DNA of 37,977 nucleotides. Source: Burkholderiales bacterium. GTDB taxonomy: Bacteria > Pseudomonadota > Gammaproteobacteria > Burkholderiales > Thiobacteraceae. Location: assembly GCA_018781585.1 (NCBI GenBank), contig JADMJT010000109.1, positions 26,558-64,534 on the forward strand, written 5' to 3'. Position numbers and translations under genes: made by a program. The notes beneath the pieces are model-generated. The model made no database searches. It was given only the letters and a program-made list of their open reading frames with translations, and was not told the origin of the DNA. Shown here in pieces: positions 9,650 to 19,427 of this stretch. Position 1 is the first letter of the stretch, and each line of letters starts with the position of its first letter.

Positions 9650-12600
9650 TTAGTTAACTTTATTGCGTAAGGCCTCGGCCAGTGTTTTCAAGACGAGTTG
9701 CCAATCTCCGCGCAGAGTTTGCCGAAATAGGCGTGCCGAGGGATACCAAGGCGTTGTTTGCATCTTTAATCCCCAACGCCAATCCGGCGCATAGGGCAGC
9801 AAAACCCATACCGGCACACCCATCGCTCCGGCCAAGTGAGCCACTGCCGTGTCCACGGAAATCACCAGATCGAGTTGGCTAATGGCCGCAGCCGTGTCGG
9901 CAAAATCGCTTAGCAACGGGGAGAGATCGTTCATCGGAAGACCAGCATTTACGTATTCACCCGTGTCACGCCCTAGTTGCAAGCTATAAAACACGGTGCG
10001 TGGCATGCCGGCGAGTGCCGCAGCCAATAATTTAACGTCCAAAGAACGATCCAGATCATCTTGATGTGCAGCCGCGCCCGCCCACACCAGCCCCACTTTG
10101 AAACTATCAGCAGATTGCGTAATCGCTGGCTTGATTCGTGCGATGCAGCTTGCATCTGCCACCATATAGGGCGCTGGCTCGGACACATCAGCCAGCGTCA
10201 CCCCGAACAAACCGGGCAAGCTCATGAGCGGAACCTGCATATCAATCAGCGCAAGCGGCACATCGTTATTCGAAATCACGCTATCGACGCCCTCACATGC
10301 ACGGATCAGTGCATGCAAGGCCGGTTGGCATGCAACGACCAACTTACCCACGCGCGACCTGGCTCGACTCAAAAAGCGAGTAAACTGGATGGCGTCACCG
10401 AAGCCCTGCTCGGCGCTAACCAGCAAGGTTTTCCCTGGCAGCATGTCACCCTGCCAAGCAGGATAAGCGTATTGCGTCATGGGCCGCGCACCCGCCCGGA
10501 TACCCCACTCGTATTCGGGCCAACCTCGGGCATAGTCGCCCAATAATAGCCAAGCAAGCGCGCGATTCCAGCGCGCCTCAGCAAAATCTGGTGTGATTTG
10601 AATAGCGCGATCAAAAGCGTCAAGCGCCGCTTGCACTTCGCCTTGGCGTTGCAAGGCAGCGCCCAAATTACTCCAGGTGCCAGCGTTCTCAGGGTTTTGC
10701 GCGAGTGCTGCCCGATAGTGCTTTACCGCCTCATCAATCCGCCCCAAGGCACGGCAGGTATTGCCCAGGTTGTTTCGCGCTTCAAGCAGGGACGCATCAA
10801 TGCTTAATGCCTGCTTGAATTCGGCCACAGCATCAAGCAGCTTTCCCTGCGCCTTGAGTGCTACGCCGAGCGCATTGTGCGCGCCCGCATGGTTCGCTTG
10901 AATACTCAAAGCTTGACGGAAACAGTTTGCCGCATCTGCAAGCTGCCCTTCCAAATACAGCGCATTGCCCAAATTCACCAAACTTTCCACAAAAGTCGGC
11001 GCAAGCCTGATCGCTTCTTTGAATTGCGTGATGGCCTGATTCCGCTCTCCTAAACTCAGCAAGGTCAAACCATAATTATTCAGGCACTCAGGGCTATGTG
11101 GCTTTAGCGCCAACGCGGCTTGATAATAATGGCTCGCGTGCAGAAGCTCGCCTGCGGTATGACGCAATAAACCTAAGTTAAACAACACTTCAGGATCATC
11201 ATTACCGAAGCGTAGCGCCTCCAGATAAAAAGCCTCTGCTTGTTCAGCTTGCCCCAGCGATTGCAAGGCGATGCCCAGCAGCCGCAACACCTCGGGATGC
11301 TCAGGCCAAGCCTCATAAGCCACGACCAAATGCGTTAAGGATTCAGCGAATAGTCCTTGCTTCAATTCCGCTACACCGAGCAGCCAATTGGCTTCCGGCA
11401 TTGCCGCATGCGTTACTGCGGATAGCGCAGTGGAATCCACCATATCCCATCTTGCTTCGCGCACCGCTAGCCGTGTCTGGCGCAGCAAGGAGATCGTTAT
11501 TGCGTCGTAAGTTGCCAGGTTTGCTGTCATCGGTGCGCGGGTCGCAACAAGCTGCATCAGCGATGATTTCAAGCGCGTGAATACACTCTCCCAATCGCCC
11601 GCATTGGCTTGCCGAAACAAACGCATGCTGGCATACCAAGGACTGGCATCCCCTGCCTCCAGCCAGCGAAAATCAGGCGCATAAGGCAGTATCACCCAAA
11701 CCGGTTTATTCATCGCGCCTGCCAAATGTGCGACGGCGGTGTCCACACAAATCACTACATCCAGATTGGCTATGGCGGCAGCCGTGTCGGCAAAATCGTC
11801 AATCTCTGGATCGAGGTCGACGACGCGCTCGCTGAATTCCAAATCTTGCAAATCGCGCACCGCCTCTCCCTTTTGCAGGCTGTAAAAACCTATGTCCGGC
11901 AGCGCGAGCAAATCGAGAAAATGATGCAGCGCACAGGATCGATTTTTGTCGTCTTCATGCGTGGGCCGCCCTGCCCACACGATCCCGACACGCAAGCGTG
12001 GATCGCCTCCCAAGCGCGCGGCCCAACGTTGCACTAAACATGGTTCGGGATGAATGTAGGGAAATTCGCATGGGATGGTTTCGCTCCGCGTATTAAAAAC
12101 ACGCGGCAAACTCAGTAAAGGCAAGTGCGTATCGAACGCCACCAAGGGCGCACCCGAAACCGGTCTCTCGGCAATCATGTCGATGCCGGGCGTACGCAAT
12201 AACAGCCGCTTGAGTCCGGGCTGGCACGCCATCACGACTTTACCCCCCAAGGCCCGAATCAAAGGCGCATAGCGCACAAACTGAAAGGTATCGCCAAATC
12301 CTTGCTCGGCGCGCAACAGAATGGTTTTGCCAGCGAGCGGCGCACCTTCCCATTGCGGCTGATTAAATGCCATCAGTTGCCGCTGCTTAATACGCAATCG
12401 CCACTCATATTCGCGCCAGCCTTCCTCAAACTCGCCTTTAAGCAGCAAAATTAAAGCGAGATTAAAATGCGCGTTAATGTGGTCGGGCTGATGCGCGATG
12501 GCTTGTCTGAATGCCGACTCGGCCTCGGTCATGCGCTGGCATTTTTGTAGCATGACGCCCAGATTACTCAACAGCTCTACGTCGTTGGGTGCGATGGCCA

Positions 12601-13198
12601 ATCCCGCTTGAAAATACGCCACCGCATCGGCGTAGCGCCGTTCCTGCATGGCGATGGTGCCAAGCCCGCGATGCGCCTCGACCTGGCTTGCATCCAGCAC
12701 TAATACACGTTGGTACTGCGCTTCCGCCTCGCGTAAGCGCATCAGCTCATGCAGCGTAGCGCCCAGATTAAAATGGCCCTCTACAGACGATGGCGTCAGC
12801 GCGACAAATTGCCGATATGCGCCTTCGGCTTCTGCAAAATTTTTCGTCCGATAAGCCATGAGGCCCAAGTGATACCAGGATTGTGCGTCATGCGGACGAT
12901 GCGATAGCACCGCCTTATAGCACTCCGCCGCAGCCGCTATATCAGATAGCGCCTCCAATACATGCGCTAGGTTTAGCCAGGCATCTATATGAGTGGGTTG
13001 CAGGACGACCAGTTGGCGCAGCTCGTCGGCGGCCAACGCCCACTTGCTTTGTTGCGCGTGCAAGGTCGCATTCAAGAAGCGCGCGTCGATATTGTCAGGA
13101 TCAGCGGCGAGTAGCTGCATATAGCCCGCCTCTGCTGCCGCTAAATCGCCGCGCAGATGGCTATCGGAGGCCTGCTTGATTAAGGCATGCGTGTCCAT
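9650..13198 (-). CDS. TPR repeat protein with two tandem TPR + GT-B (GT9/heptosyltransferase-like) modules; candidate flagellin glycosyltransferase with FlmG-like architecture
   Basis: 1182 aa; both halves carry TPR arrays then W[EQ]G..L.GKT.L..AEQGFGD..QF.R...DFADTAAAI..LD[VL]VI.VDTAVAHLAGAM..PVWV[IL]LPYAPD[FW]RW. Confidence 0.85.
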   Translation of the reverse strand: MDTHALIKQASDSHLRGDLAAAEAGYMQLLAADPDNIDARFLNATLHAQQSKWALAADELRQLVVLQPTHIDAWLNLAHVLEALSDIAAAAECYKAVLSHRPHDAQSWYHLGLMAYRTKNFAEAEGAYRQFVALTPSSVEGHFNLGATLHELMRLREAEAQYQRVLVLDASQVEAHRGLGTIAMQERRYADAVAYFQAGLAIAPNDVELLSNLGVMLQKCQRMTEAESAFRQAIAHQPDHINAHFNLALILLLKGEFEEGWREYEWRLRIKQRQLMAFNQPQWEGAPLAGKTILLRAEQGFGDTFQFVRYAPLIRALGGKVVMACQPGLKRLLLRTPGIDMIAERPVSGAPLVAFDTHLPLLSLPRVFNTRSETIPCEFPYIHPEPCLVQRWAARLGGDPRLRVGIVWAGRPTHEDDKNRSCALHHFLDLLALPDIGFYSLQKGEAVRDLQDLEFSERVVDLDPEIDDFADTAAAIANLDVVICVDTAVAHLAGAMNKPVWVILPYAPDFRWLEAGDASPWYASMRLFRQANAGDWESVFTRLKSSLMQLVATRAPMTANLATYDAITISLLRQTRLAVREARWDMVDSTALSAVTHAAMPEANWLLGVAELKQGLFAESLTHLVVAYEAWPEHPEVLRLLGIALQSLGQAEQAEAFYLEALRFGNDDPEVLFNLGLLRHTAGELLHASHYYQAALALKPHSPECLNNYGLTLLSLGERNQAITQFKEAIRLAPTFVESLVNLGNALYLEGQLADAANCFRQALSIQANHAGAHNALGVALKAQGKLLDAVAEFKQALSIDASLLEARNNLGNTCRALGRIDEAVKHYRAALAQNPENAGTWSNLGAALQRQGEVQAALDAFDRAIQITPDFAEARWNRALAWLLLGDYARGWPEYEWGIRAGARPMTQYAYPAWQGDMLPGKTLLVSAEQGFGDAIQFTRFLSRARSRVGKLVVACQPALHALIRACEGVDSVISNNDVPLALIDMQVPLMSLPGLFGVTLADVSEPAPYMVADASCIARIKPAITQSADSFKVGLVWAGAAAHQDDLDRSLDVKLLAAALAGMPRTVFYSLQLGRDTGEYVNAGLPMNDLSPLLSDFADTAAAISQLDLVISVDTAVAHLAGAMGVPVWVLLPYAPDWRWGLKMQTTPWYPSARLFRQTLRGDWQLVLKTLAEALRNKVN

Positions 13199-13207
13199 TT
13201 GATCGGG

Positions 13208-16200
13208 TCAACGCACCAAGGCACGCAACCATTCGTCTAAATGATCTTCAAGCATGTAGTTTTGCAATACCCATTGTTTTAATTGATCGCCTTCGCGTGC
13301 GGCAGCATCCAGATCATGCACACGCTCGCGAATCGCATCGACCCAGGCTTGCGGATCATTATTCGTCACGCGCGCAACCGGTGCATTCTGATAGGGATAG
13401 ATATCGGTACACACTACCGGCCAGCCCAATATGCCGTACTCCAATAGGCGCAGGTTGCTCTTGGCTTCGTTGAACGGGTGAAGTTCCAGAGGCGCAACCG
13501 CCAGGTCAAGATTTAAGCTGGCCAATTTGGCCGGATAGTCATAGAAGGACAAGACAAAATCATGGAACTCGCGCACATAGGGGCGCAACGTATCGGGACA
13601 CATACCGAAGAACACCCAATCCACTTCACTCGCTGTTGCTTTAACCACCGCTTCAATCAAGGCCAGATCGCCCGCGTGCTGTTGTGCGCCCGCCCATCCC
13701 ACACGCGGTTTTGCCCCCTGTCGGCGGTGTGATGTTAGATCGCCCCATAGGGCGCGTTCCAAGCGATTGGGTATCACATGCACTTCTTCGATCATCGGGC
13801 GACACAATTCGGCCAGCGGCTCGGTACTGACCACCGCCCGGTCGCACAAGGCCAACGCCTTGCGCATCCTCGGCTTGGCATCCCGGAAGGAATGGCGGTA
13901 ATAAGCGTTTTGTCTGGGAACCTGCGTCATCAAGTCATCCAGCGCAAACACGCGCAGCACATCTGGATTGTGCTGTTTGTAAGACGCCAACGCTTGCAGA
14001 TGCGCGTTGTCTATCGCGGTTTGCAACACCAGGGTATCCGGTTTTGAGCGCTCGATTTCCGTCGGCATCAATATCCGTGTTTGGAACATTTTCCCCATTT
14101 GAACCACATCGCACTGCGCCAGACCCGCGCGGCTCAGGGCCCGGAACGGGCCGATCACGCGATACTCGCCGGATCCACCCGCTAGCGGCGATGCGAGTAT
14201 TCTCGGCCGATCGTGAAAGTTCGGATCCCAATCAATGACTACCGTGCCTTCCACTTGATAGCCCGGCTGCATGAGACTTAAGTGCCGATTGTAGGCAGGG
14301 TCACTCGCCAGCAGCGGCAACCAACGTTGAAACATGGTGGTGTATTCGCGTTTTGCGCGTTCGGCGTTGATGGCGTATTTCATCACGTCGGGCTCCGCCT
14401 CCTTCAAGCTGCTCGAACCATGATGCACAACCGTCGCGAATGGGGTCCAGACAATTTTGTAACCCAAATCACCCGCTCGCAAACATAAGTCGATATCGTT
14501 GAAGAGCACCTTCAGGTGTTCCGCATCCATTCCCCCAATCTCCTCATAGAGGCTCTTGCGAATCAGCAGGCAGGCAGCGGTCACCGCTGAATAGTTCTGA
14601 TCCACCTGGGCGCGATGCATGTAGCCGGGGTCGGTAATAGACAGGACACCGTTGAACGGATGATCGGCAATGCAGCTCATGCCCAATACAACGCCGGCGT
14701 GCTGGAGCTTTCCCGACTCTGGATACACCAGCCGCGCCCCGACGATGCCGACGTCGGGACGCTGCCCATATGACAGCAGGCGCTCGAGCCATTCACCCTG
14801 AACAATTTGCGTATCGTTATTCAACAGCAGGAGGTACTCGCCTTTTGCCTCCCGTGCGGCCAGGTTATTCATGGCCGCGAAGTTGAATTCGGCGTCAAAA
14901 GAAAGCACGCGCAGCCGCCCCGGGAACCGCTGCCGCAATTCCTCGTAGTAATCGAGTACATCGGGATCGGTGCTCTGATTGTCCACGATGAGAATTTCAT
15001 AATCGGCGTAGCTGGTCTTCTCGAGCACGCTCTCCACACATGGCTCCAGGAACTCGAGCTTGTCGCGGTTCGGGATGATGATGGATACGAGCGGATTACC
15101 CACCCGCTCATAGACAACGCGATGCGTGCCTGGCACATAACCCTCGTCCACCCTGCCTTGGATCCCCTGGCGGACAAGGTGCTGGTTGACCGCCTCTCGC
15201 GCATTCTCCTCGTTGCCTATGGCATCCCAACTGCTCGGGAGGTGCAGCAGAACATCCGCGACATGACCGATCGCCTGCTCCCCATACCGATCAAGCACCC
15301 GCAAGGCCATATCGTAAGTCTCTGCCCGTTCCAGAATCGAATATCCACCGGTCTCACCCAGCGCATCGGCCCGGAACAGGCAGGGTCCGATATAGTCCGT
15401 TGAACGCAGAAAGTCGAGGTTGAAATCGGGTTTAAAGCGCGGTTCGGCAAATTCTCCGGTTGCGTTGACCCGATCATCATCGCAGTAAATAAGCCGCCAC
15501 TCCGGATGCAGGTTAACGTAATCTCCACAGCGAATGAGGGCATGCGGCTCGAGCGCCGCGCCCGGAGGCGCCAGCAACAGCCATCTCGTGTCCGCCCCAG
15601 CAATCAACGCATTCACGGCGGCCCCCCTTTCGGCGGTCGTACGCGCTTCGATCCAGCGCAACTGGGCTAGCTCATGAAAAACCGCATCCGGGGCTGGAAA
15701 GTCGGCAACGACTGTCAATCGCCAATCCGCATAGAACTGAGCCCCAAGCGAGTCAAGTGTGTCCGCTAGGAGCGGCTCTTCGCCGGGCGCCAAGATCAGC
15801 ACAATCTGAAACACGGGGCGCTCTTTCCAAACCAGTGTCATGCGTTCCGCAAATAATTGCGCGTCGATCTCCTGCAAGCTACGCTTGCTACGCCACGCTA
15901 GGTATTCTTGCTGGTTGCGATCGATTTCGCGCGGCTCTTCCTTCTTAAATGCATGTTTTACATAACCGGCATCTTCGACATCATTCAGCGATGGCCGTGC
16001 CAGCATGAAAAACTGAAGCGCACTTAGTTCGAATACCTCCTCCGGTGTAGCATTCTTGATTATGATTTTGTCTGTTTCGATATCAACACTATTTCCACTC
16101 ATACTCGGAATGACCACTCGGCCATCCTTGTTTGCTCCGATTTTCGACACTGCATAACCGGTTTCTCTAAAAGCCCTCTTCATTTCTTCAAGCGTAAAAA

Positions 16201-18049
16201 ACCGGATGGGCGTCATATCCGAGAGGTCAGCATGCTCGCATGACCAACGCCCTTGTGCTAATTGATCCATCAGCCACAAATTTCGTACGTTAGGAATACC
16301 GGCAAGAATCTGCGCATCGGATGTCAATACCTTTTTAAGGTTGGCAAGCACACTCCATGGATCATAAAAGTGCTCAAGAACGTCAGCGATAATTACCGTA
16401 TCTATGCTGTTGGGTTCAATTCCGACATCGTCCCAATTGATCCCATCGATTTTTTCATTTATCACCCTGTCAATCCGACTACTGGCAACTTCGGCTGCCG
16501 CTTTATTAAATTCAATGCCGATTACTTCCGCTTCCGGAAATTTTTCCTTAATCGCTGCTCCGATTCCCCCCCTATTGCAACCAATTTCAAGTACACGTTG
16601 AGGCCGCCGCTCAAACATTGCTATCAGGTCTATGCGAGGAATATCCGGATGGCCTTCCATCAGGGTTGCGCTACTCGCGCCCAATGCATCATAAGCGCTG
16701 GGTTCGGCCTTGTGGTCGGGGCTAGAAAGAATCGTTGCGCGCAGGGAGGGTCGCGCAGAAGTATCATTATCCAATGCCATTTCACCCATTAGCTTTGTCA
16801 CCTGTTCAGTCGCTGTCCCATCTATGGTGGAATTGTAATAATGCACTCTTGCCTTCGAGGCTTCCAACAGTTGCGCACGAAAATCGGTATCGTAGAGAAC
16901 ACCCACTAAGGCATTGATTAGATTATTCGGCTCCACCTCGACAATACCCGAGCCGCCATCAAAAATTGGGCCTAGACGCACACCAGGCTCGTTGATCAAA
17001 TTAATAGCCGGAACTTCTGCGAGCATCGCTTCCACTGTAAGATTTGAATCCACTGAAACTACAACATCTGCTGCCGTTATGTGTATCTCGGTTTCGCTTG
17101 TCACATAAGCAAAAGAATTAGACTGAACGCCCGCTTCACTTGCTGCAGCCATAACAAGATTGCGCCCAAAAGCTACATTAGACGCGCGATCTTTAATGAT
17201 CAAATTTAGGGCAAAACCTGTCTTCCGTAGCTCAGCATAGGCCTGAAAAACTGTAATCAACGTGTTATCAATGAGTGCATCATCAGCAAGTGCCGAATGC
17301 TCTCCACGCGAGGTTGTTCCAAACAACAAGATGGGCGCCTCTGAATCAAAGGCATACTTGGTAATGACGTATTTGCGAAGTAACTCACGTTTCTGCTTGT
17401 ATTGTGCATAAATATCCCAGGCCGGATTTCCCGTAATCCTTATGCGATCGGGAGGTATTCCAAGATCGTAGTAGGGCTCCGCTCCTCTCTCCCCAAAAAC
17501 CGCAACCACATCAGCACTCAACTGCCCATGCACCGTGTAAGGCTTAGCCAGTTGAAGCGCATGCGCAAGATGTAAGCTTGGAATGTTTCTCGTTTTGGCC
17601 CAACAGACAACAGTCTTTGATAATTGCATGTAGTCCTCGTTGACAAGAACCAACTCAAGAAAGAACTGCTGATGAACCTTTTCTAACATCTCAACGATAA
17701 CCATACCTTCAAAAAGATGCTGAACAAAATTTTGTAAAATTATTGCATCTGTTATGCTCGGGTCAGCACTAAAACGATTACGCCAGCTTATCCATGAAGC
17801 ATCTGTCATTAGCGCTTTACATTGCTCAGCACGCGTAGCAGACGCTTCTCTCAATTTATCTATTTCGCTCTTTGTAAGAAGCGATTCGAGAATCAGTAAC
17901 CGACTTCCTCTTAACTCAATTTCGCGTTTCACTTCATCGTTGCAGTACTGTGCCAGCGTCAGCACAACCCGTGGCTTCTGAGACAAGTAATTGAGTAAGA
18001 CAAGGCCATTCTTAGACCAAAGAAGATATAACACAGCGGCCTGTTTCAT
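13208..18049 (-). CDS. Giant multidomain glycan enzyme: N-terminal GT-B/epimerase-like domain, SAM methyltransferase, two GT2-like domains, C-terminal GT1/GT4-like domain
   Basis: 1613 aa; VLEIGCNRGGIGAAIKEKFP (SAM motif I), IADVLEHFYDPWSVLANL, VSIIIPNRDKLEFLEPCVESVLEKTSYADYEILIVDNQSTD (GT2), GWAGAQQHAGDLALIEAV and LRLLEYGILGWPVVCTDI (GT-B). Confidence 0.85.
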   Translation of the reverse strand: MKQAAVLYLLWSKNGLVLLNYLSQKPRVVLTLAQYCNDEVKREIELRGSRLLILESLLTKSEIDKLREASATRAEQCKALMTDASWISWRNRFSADPSITDAIILQNFVQHLFEGMVIVEMLEKVHQQFFLELVLVNEDYMQLSKTVVCWAKTRNIPSLHLAHALQLAKPYTVHGQLSADVVAVFGERGAEPYYDLGIPPDRIRITGNPAWDIYAQYKQKRELLRKYVITKYAFDSEAPILLFGTTSRGEHSALADDALIDNTLITVFQAYAELRKTGFALNLIIKDRASNVAFGRNLVMAAASEAGVQSNSFAYVTSETEIHITAADVVVSVDSNLTVEAMLAEVPAINLINEPGVRLGPIFDGGSGIVEVEPNNLINALVGVLYDTDFRAQLLEASKARVHYYNSTIDGTATEQVTKLMGEMALDNDTSARPSLRATILSSPDHKAEPSAYDALGASSATLMEGHPDIPRIDLIAMFERRPQRVLEIGCNRGGIGAAIKEKFPEAEVIGIEFNKAAAEVASSRIDRVINEKIDGINWDDVGIEPNSIDTVIIADVLEHFYDPWSVLANLKKVLTSDAQILAGIPNVRNLWLMDQLAQGRWSCEHADLSDMTPIRFFTLEEMKRAFRETGYAVSKIGANKDGRVVIPSMSGNSVDIETDKIIIKNATPEEVFELSALQFFMLARPSLNDVEDAGYVKHAFKKEEPREIDRNQQEYLAWRSKRSLQEIDAQLFAERMTLVWKERPVFQIVLILAPGEEPLLADTLDSLGAQFYADWRLTVVADFPAPDAVFHELAQLRWIEARTTAERGAAVNALIAGADTRWLLLAPPGAALEPHALIRCGDYVNLHPEWRLIYCDDDRVNATGEFAEPRFKPDFNLDFLRSTDYIGPCLFRADALGETGGYSILERAETYDMALRVLDRYGEQAIGHVADVLLHLPSSWDAIGNEENAREAVNQHLVRQGIQGRVDEGYVPGTHRVVYERVGNPLVSIIIPNRDKLEFLEPCVESVLEKTSYADYEILIVDNQSTDPDVLDYYEELRQRFPGRLRVLSFDAEFNFAAMNNLAAREAKGEYLLLLNNDTQIVQGEWLERLLSYGQRPDVGIVGARLVYPESGKLQHAGVVLGMSCIADHPFNGVLSITDPGYMHRAQVDQNYSAVTAACLLIRKSLYEEIGGMDAEHLKVLFNDIDLCLRAGDLGYKIVWTPFATVVHHGSSSLKEAEPDVMKYAINAERAKREYTTMFQRWLPLLASDPAYNRHLSLMQPGYQVEGTVVIDWDPNFHDRPRILASPLAGGSGEYRVIGPFRALSRAGLAQCDVVQMGKMFQTRILMPTEIERSKPDTLVLQTAIDNAHLQALASYKQHNPDVLRVFALDDLMTQVPRQNAYYRHSFRDAKPRMRKALALCDRAVVSTEPLAELCRPMIEEVHVIPNRLERALWGDLTSHRRQGAKPRVGWAGAQQHAGDLALIEAVVKATASEVDWVFFGMCPDTLRPYVREFHDFVLSFYDYPAKLASLNLDLAVAPLELHPFNEAKSNLRLLEYGILGWPVVCTDIYPYQNAPVARVTNNDPQAWVDAIRERVHDLDAAAREGDQLKQWVLQNYMLEDHLDEWLRALVR

Positions 18050-19302
18050 TTTATTTTATCCGGCATGTGCCCAGCAGCACTTAATAAATCCTGCATTAGT
18101 AAATATTCCATACCGGATCCAAGCGACACACCCTTATATTCGAGCAGTTCATTTATTCTGGGTTGGCAATACCATTCTTGTGCGAACTGAAGCGTTGTCT
18201 GATCTTGGTTATCTTGATCACGCCAACGCTGCATCGCCTTAATGTGGCGTGGCGCCAACAATGACTCCAAGTCAAGCCGTCCAATTTTAGGGAACAACTT
18301 GGACCACAAATGATAGAAAAAAACGCTATTCCTCGAATAATCCAGATGCTCATTCAAGGTGTTGCGCCATGCATCAAATGGCTGAGGCAGATAGGGTACG
18401 ACTGCAGACGATGAGAAATTCCCGAGGAGCGCTTCATTGAGATGCTGGTTTCTTTTTAGCCAATTTTCATTGGCGCTGTTGTCAGCGCGATTTTCCAAGA
18501 TGACCATCATTCGTCCGGTCATGGTGCAACTCAAAGAAGAGACGCATTGTTCTTCCAAAAATAAGACAAACTGGAACAAGCGTTCGTCTACTGAAAGGAG
18601 GGACATAAAACGATTCCACCAGAAACTCGACTCCAAAGAGTCATACAACCAGTAGTTAGTATTTTCCCCTCCAAAAAATGCGCCATAAGGAATAATTTCC
18701 TTAATTGTTAGCCCGAGTCGGTTAGCCTGCTCTACCACGTCAGACACCGACACACGCATGATGAAGGAGTCGCCATCCTGTGCAGTACTCCTAGATAAGA
18801 TTTCTGCCTTACTTTCTCCGCATGCAGCTAAAACATGATCCAAAGAATGAATATCAAAAATTATTCTTCCACCAGGCACCACAACCCTTTTCCATTCCGC
18901 TAGCACTGTCTGCCAGTGAGGGAATTGCGCCATCACGTTGAGTGCCATCAGGGTATGATATTGCTCGTTATGGAAAGGGAGGGCAGCAACGTCACCCAGT
19001 TTGAGCGCTATTGGCAACTCAGCGGCCATACGGCGACATTCGTCCAGCATTGCTTGCGAGCCGTCAACACCGGTAACCTCGAATCCCAAGGCCGCAAGCG
19101 CGAGGGATGCCCGCCCCGTGCCTACACCCACATCTAGTATTTTTGGCCCAACCGCATAAGTCGTACACAAATCCATCTCCACTTGGTTCTTAAGCAGGAT
19201 AGTGCCTTCATTTTCCCGCATTCTCTGCGAATACAAAGAAACCACACCAGTATCTTTACAGGCGTCCGTTTCCCCTTCAATTAAAGTACGCTCGCTGTCC
19301 AT
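18046..19302 (-). CDS. Class I SAM-dependent methyltransferase
   Basis: KILDVGVGTGRASLALAALGFEVTGVDGSQAMLDECRR. ATG at 19302 is preceded by AGGAGAG; the longer ORF (to 19353) starts at TTG. Confidence 0.8.
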   Translation of the reverse strand: MDSERTLIEGETDACKDTGVVSLYSQRMRENEGTILLKNQVEMDLCTTYAVGPKILDVGVGTGRASLALAALGFEVTGVDGSQAMLDECRRMAAELPIALKLGDVAALPFHNEQYHTLMALNVMAQFPHWQTVLAEWKRVVVPGGRIIFDIHSLDHVLAACGESKAEILSRSTAQDGDSFIMRVSVSDVVEQANRLGLTIKEIIPYGAFFGGENTNYWLYDSLESSFWWNRFMSLLSVDERLFQFVLFLEEQCVSSLSCTMTGRMMVILENRADNSANENWLKRNQHLNEALLGNFSSSAVVPYLPQPFDAWRNTLNEHLDYSRNSVFFYHLWSKLFPKIGRLDLESLLAPRHIKAMQRWRDQDNQDQTTLQFAQEWYCQPRINELLEYKGVSLGSGMEYLLMQDLLSAAGHMPDKIK

Positions 19303-19427
19303 TATGATGGCTCTCCTGATTGTCCTGATGTACCTAACTGAGGCATGGTTCAAGTCACTTCAACCATGCGGCCCAAATACCAAACATTCCTTGGCTATCG
19401 CCAGAAATAATTATTAACTATTGAGCA

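Noticed and set aside
14807-15403. 198-aa + strand ORF inside the 1613-aa gene
   Set aside because: Antisense to well-supported GT2 coding sequence; no recognisable motifs.
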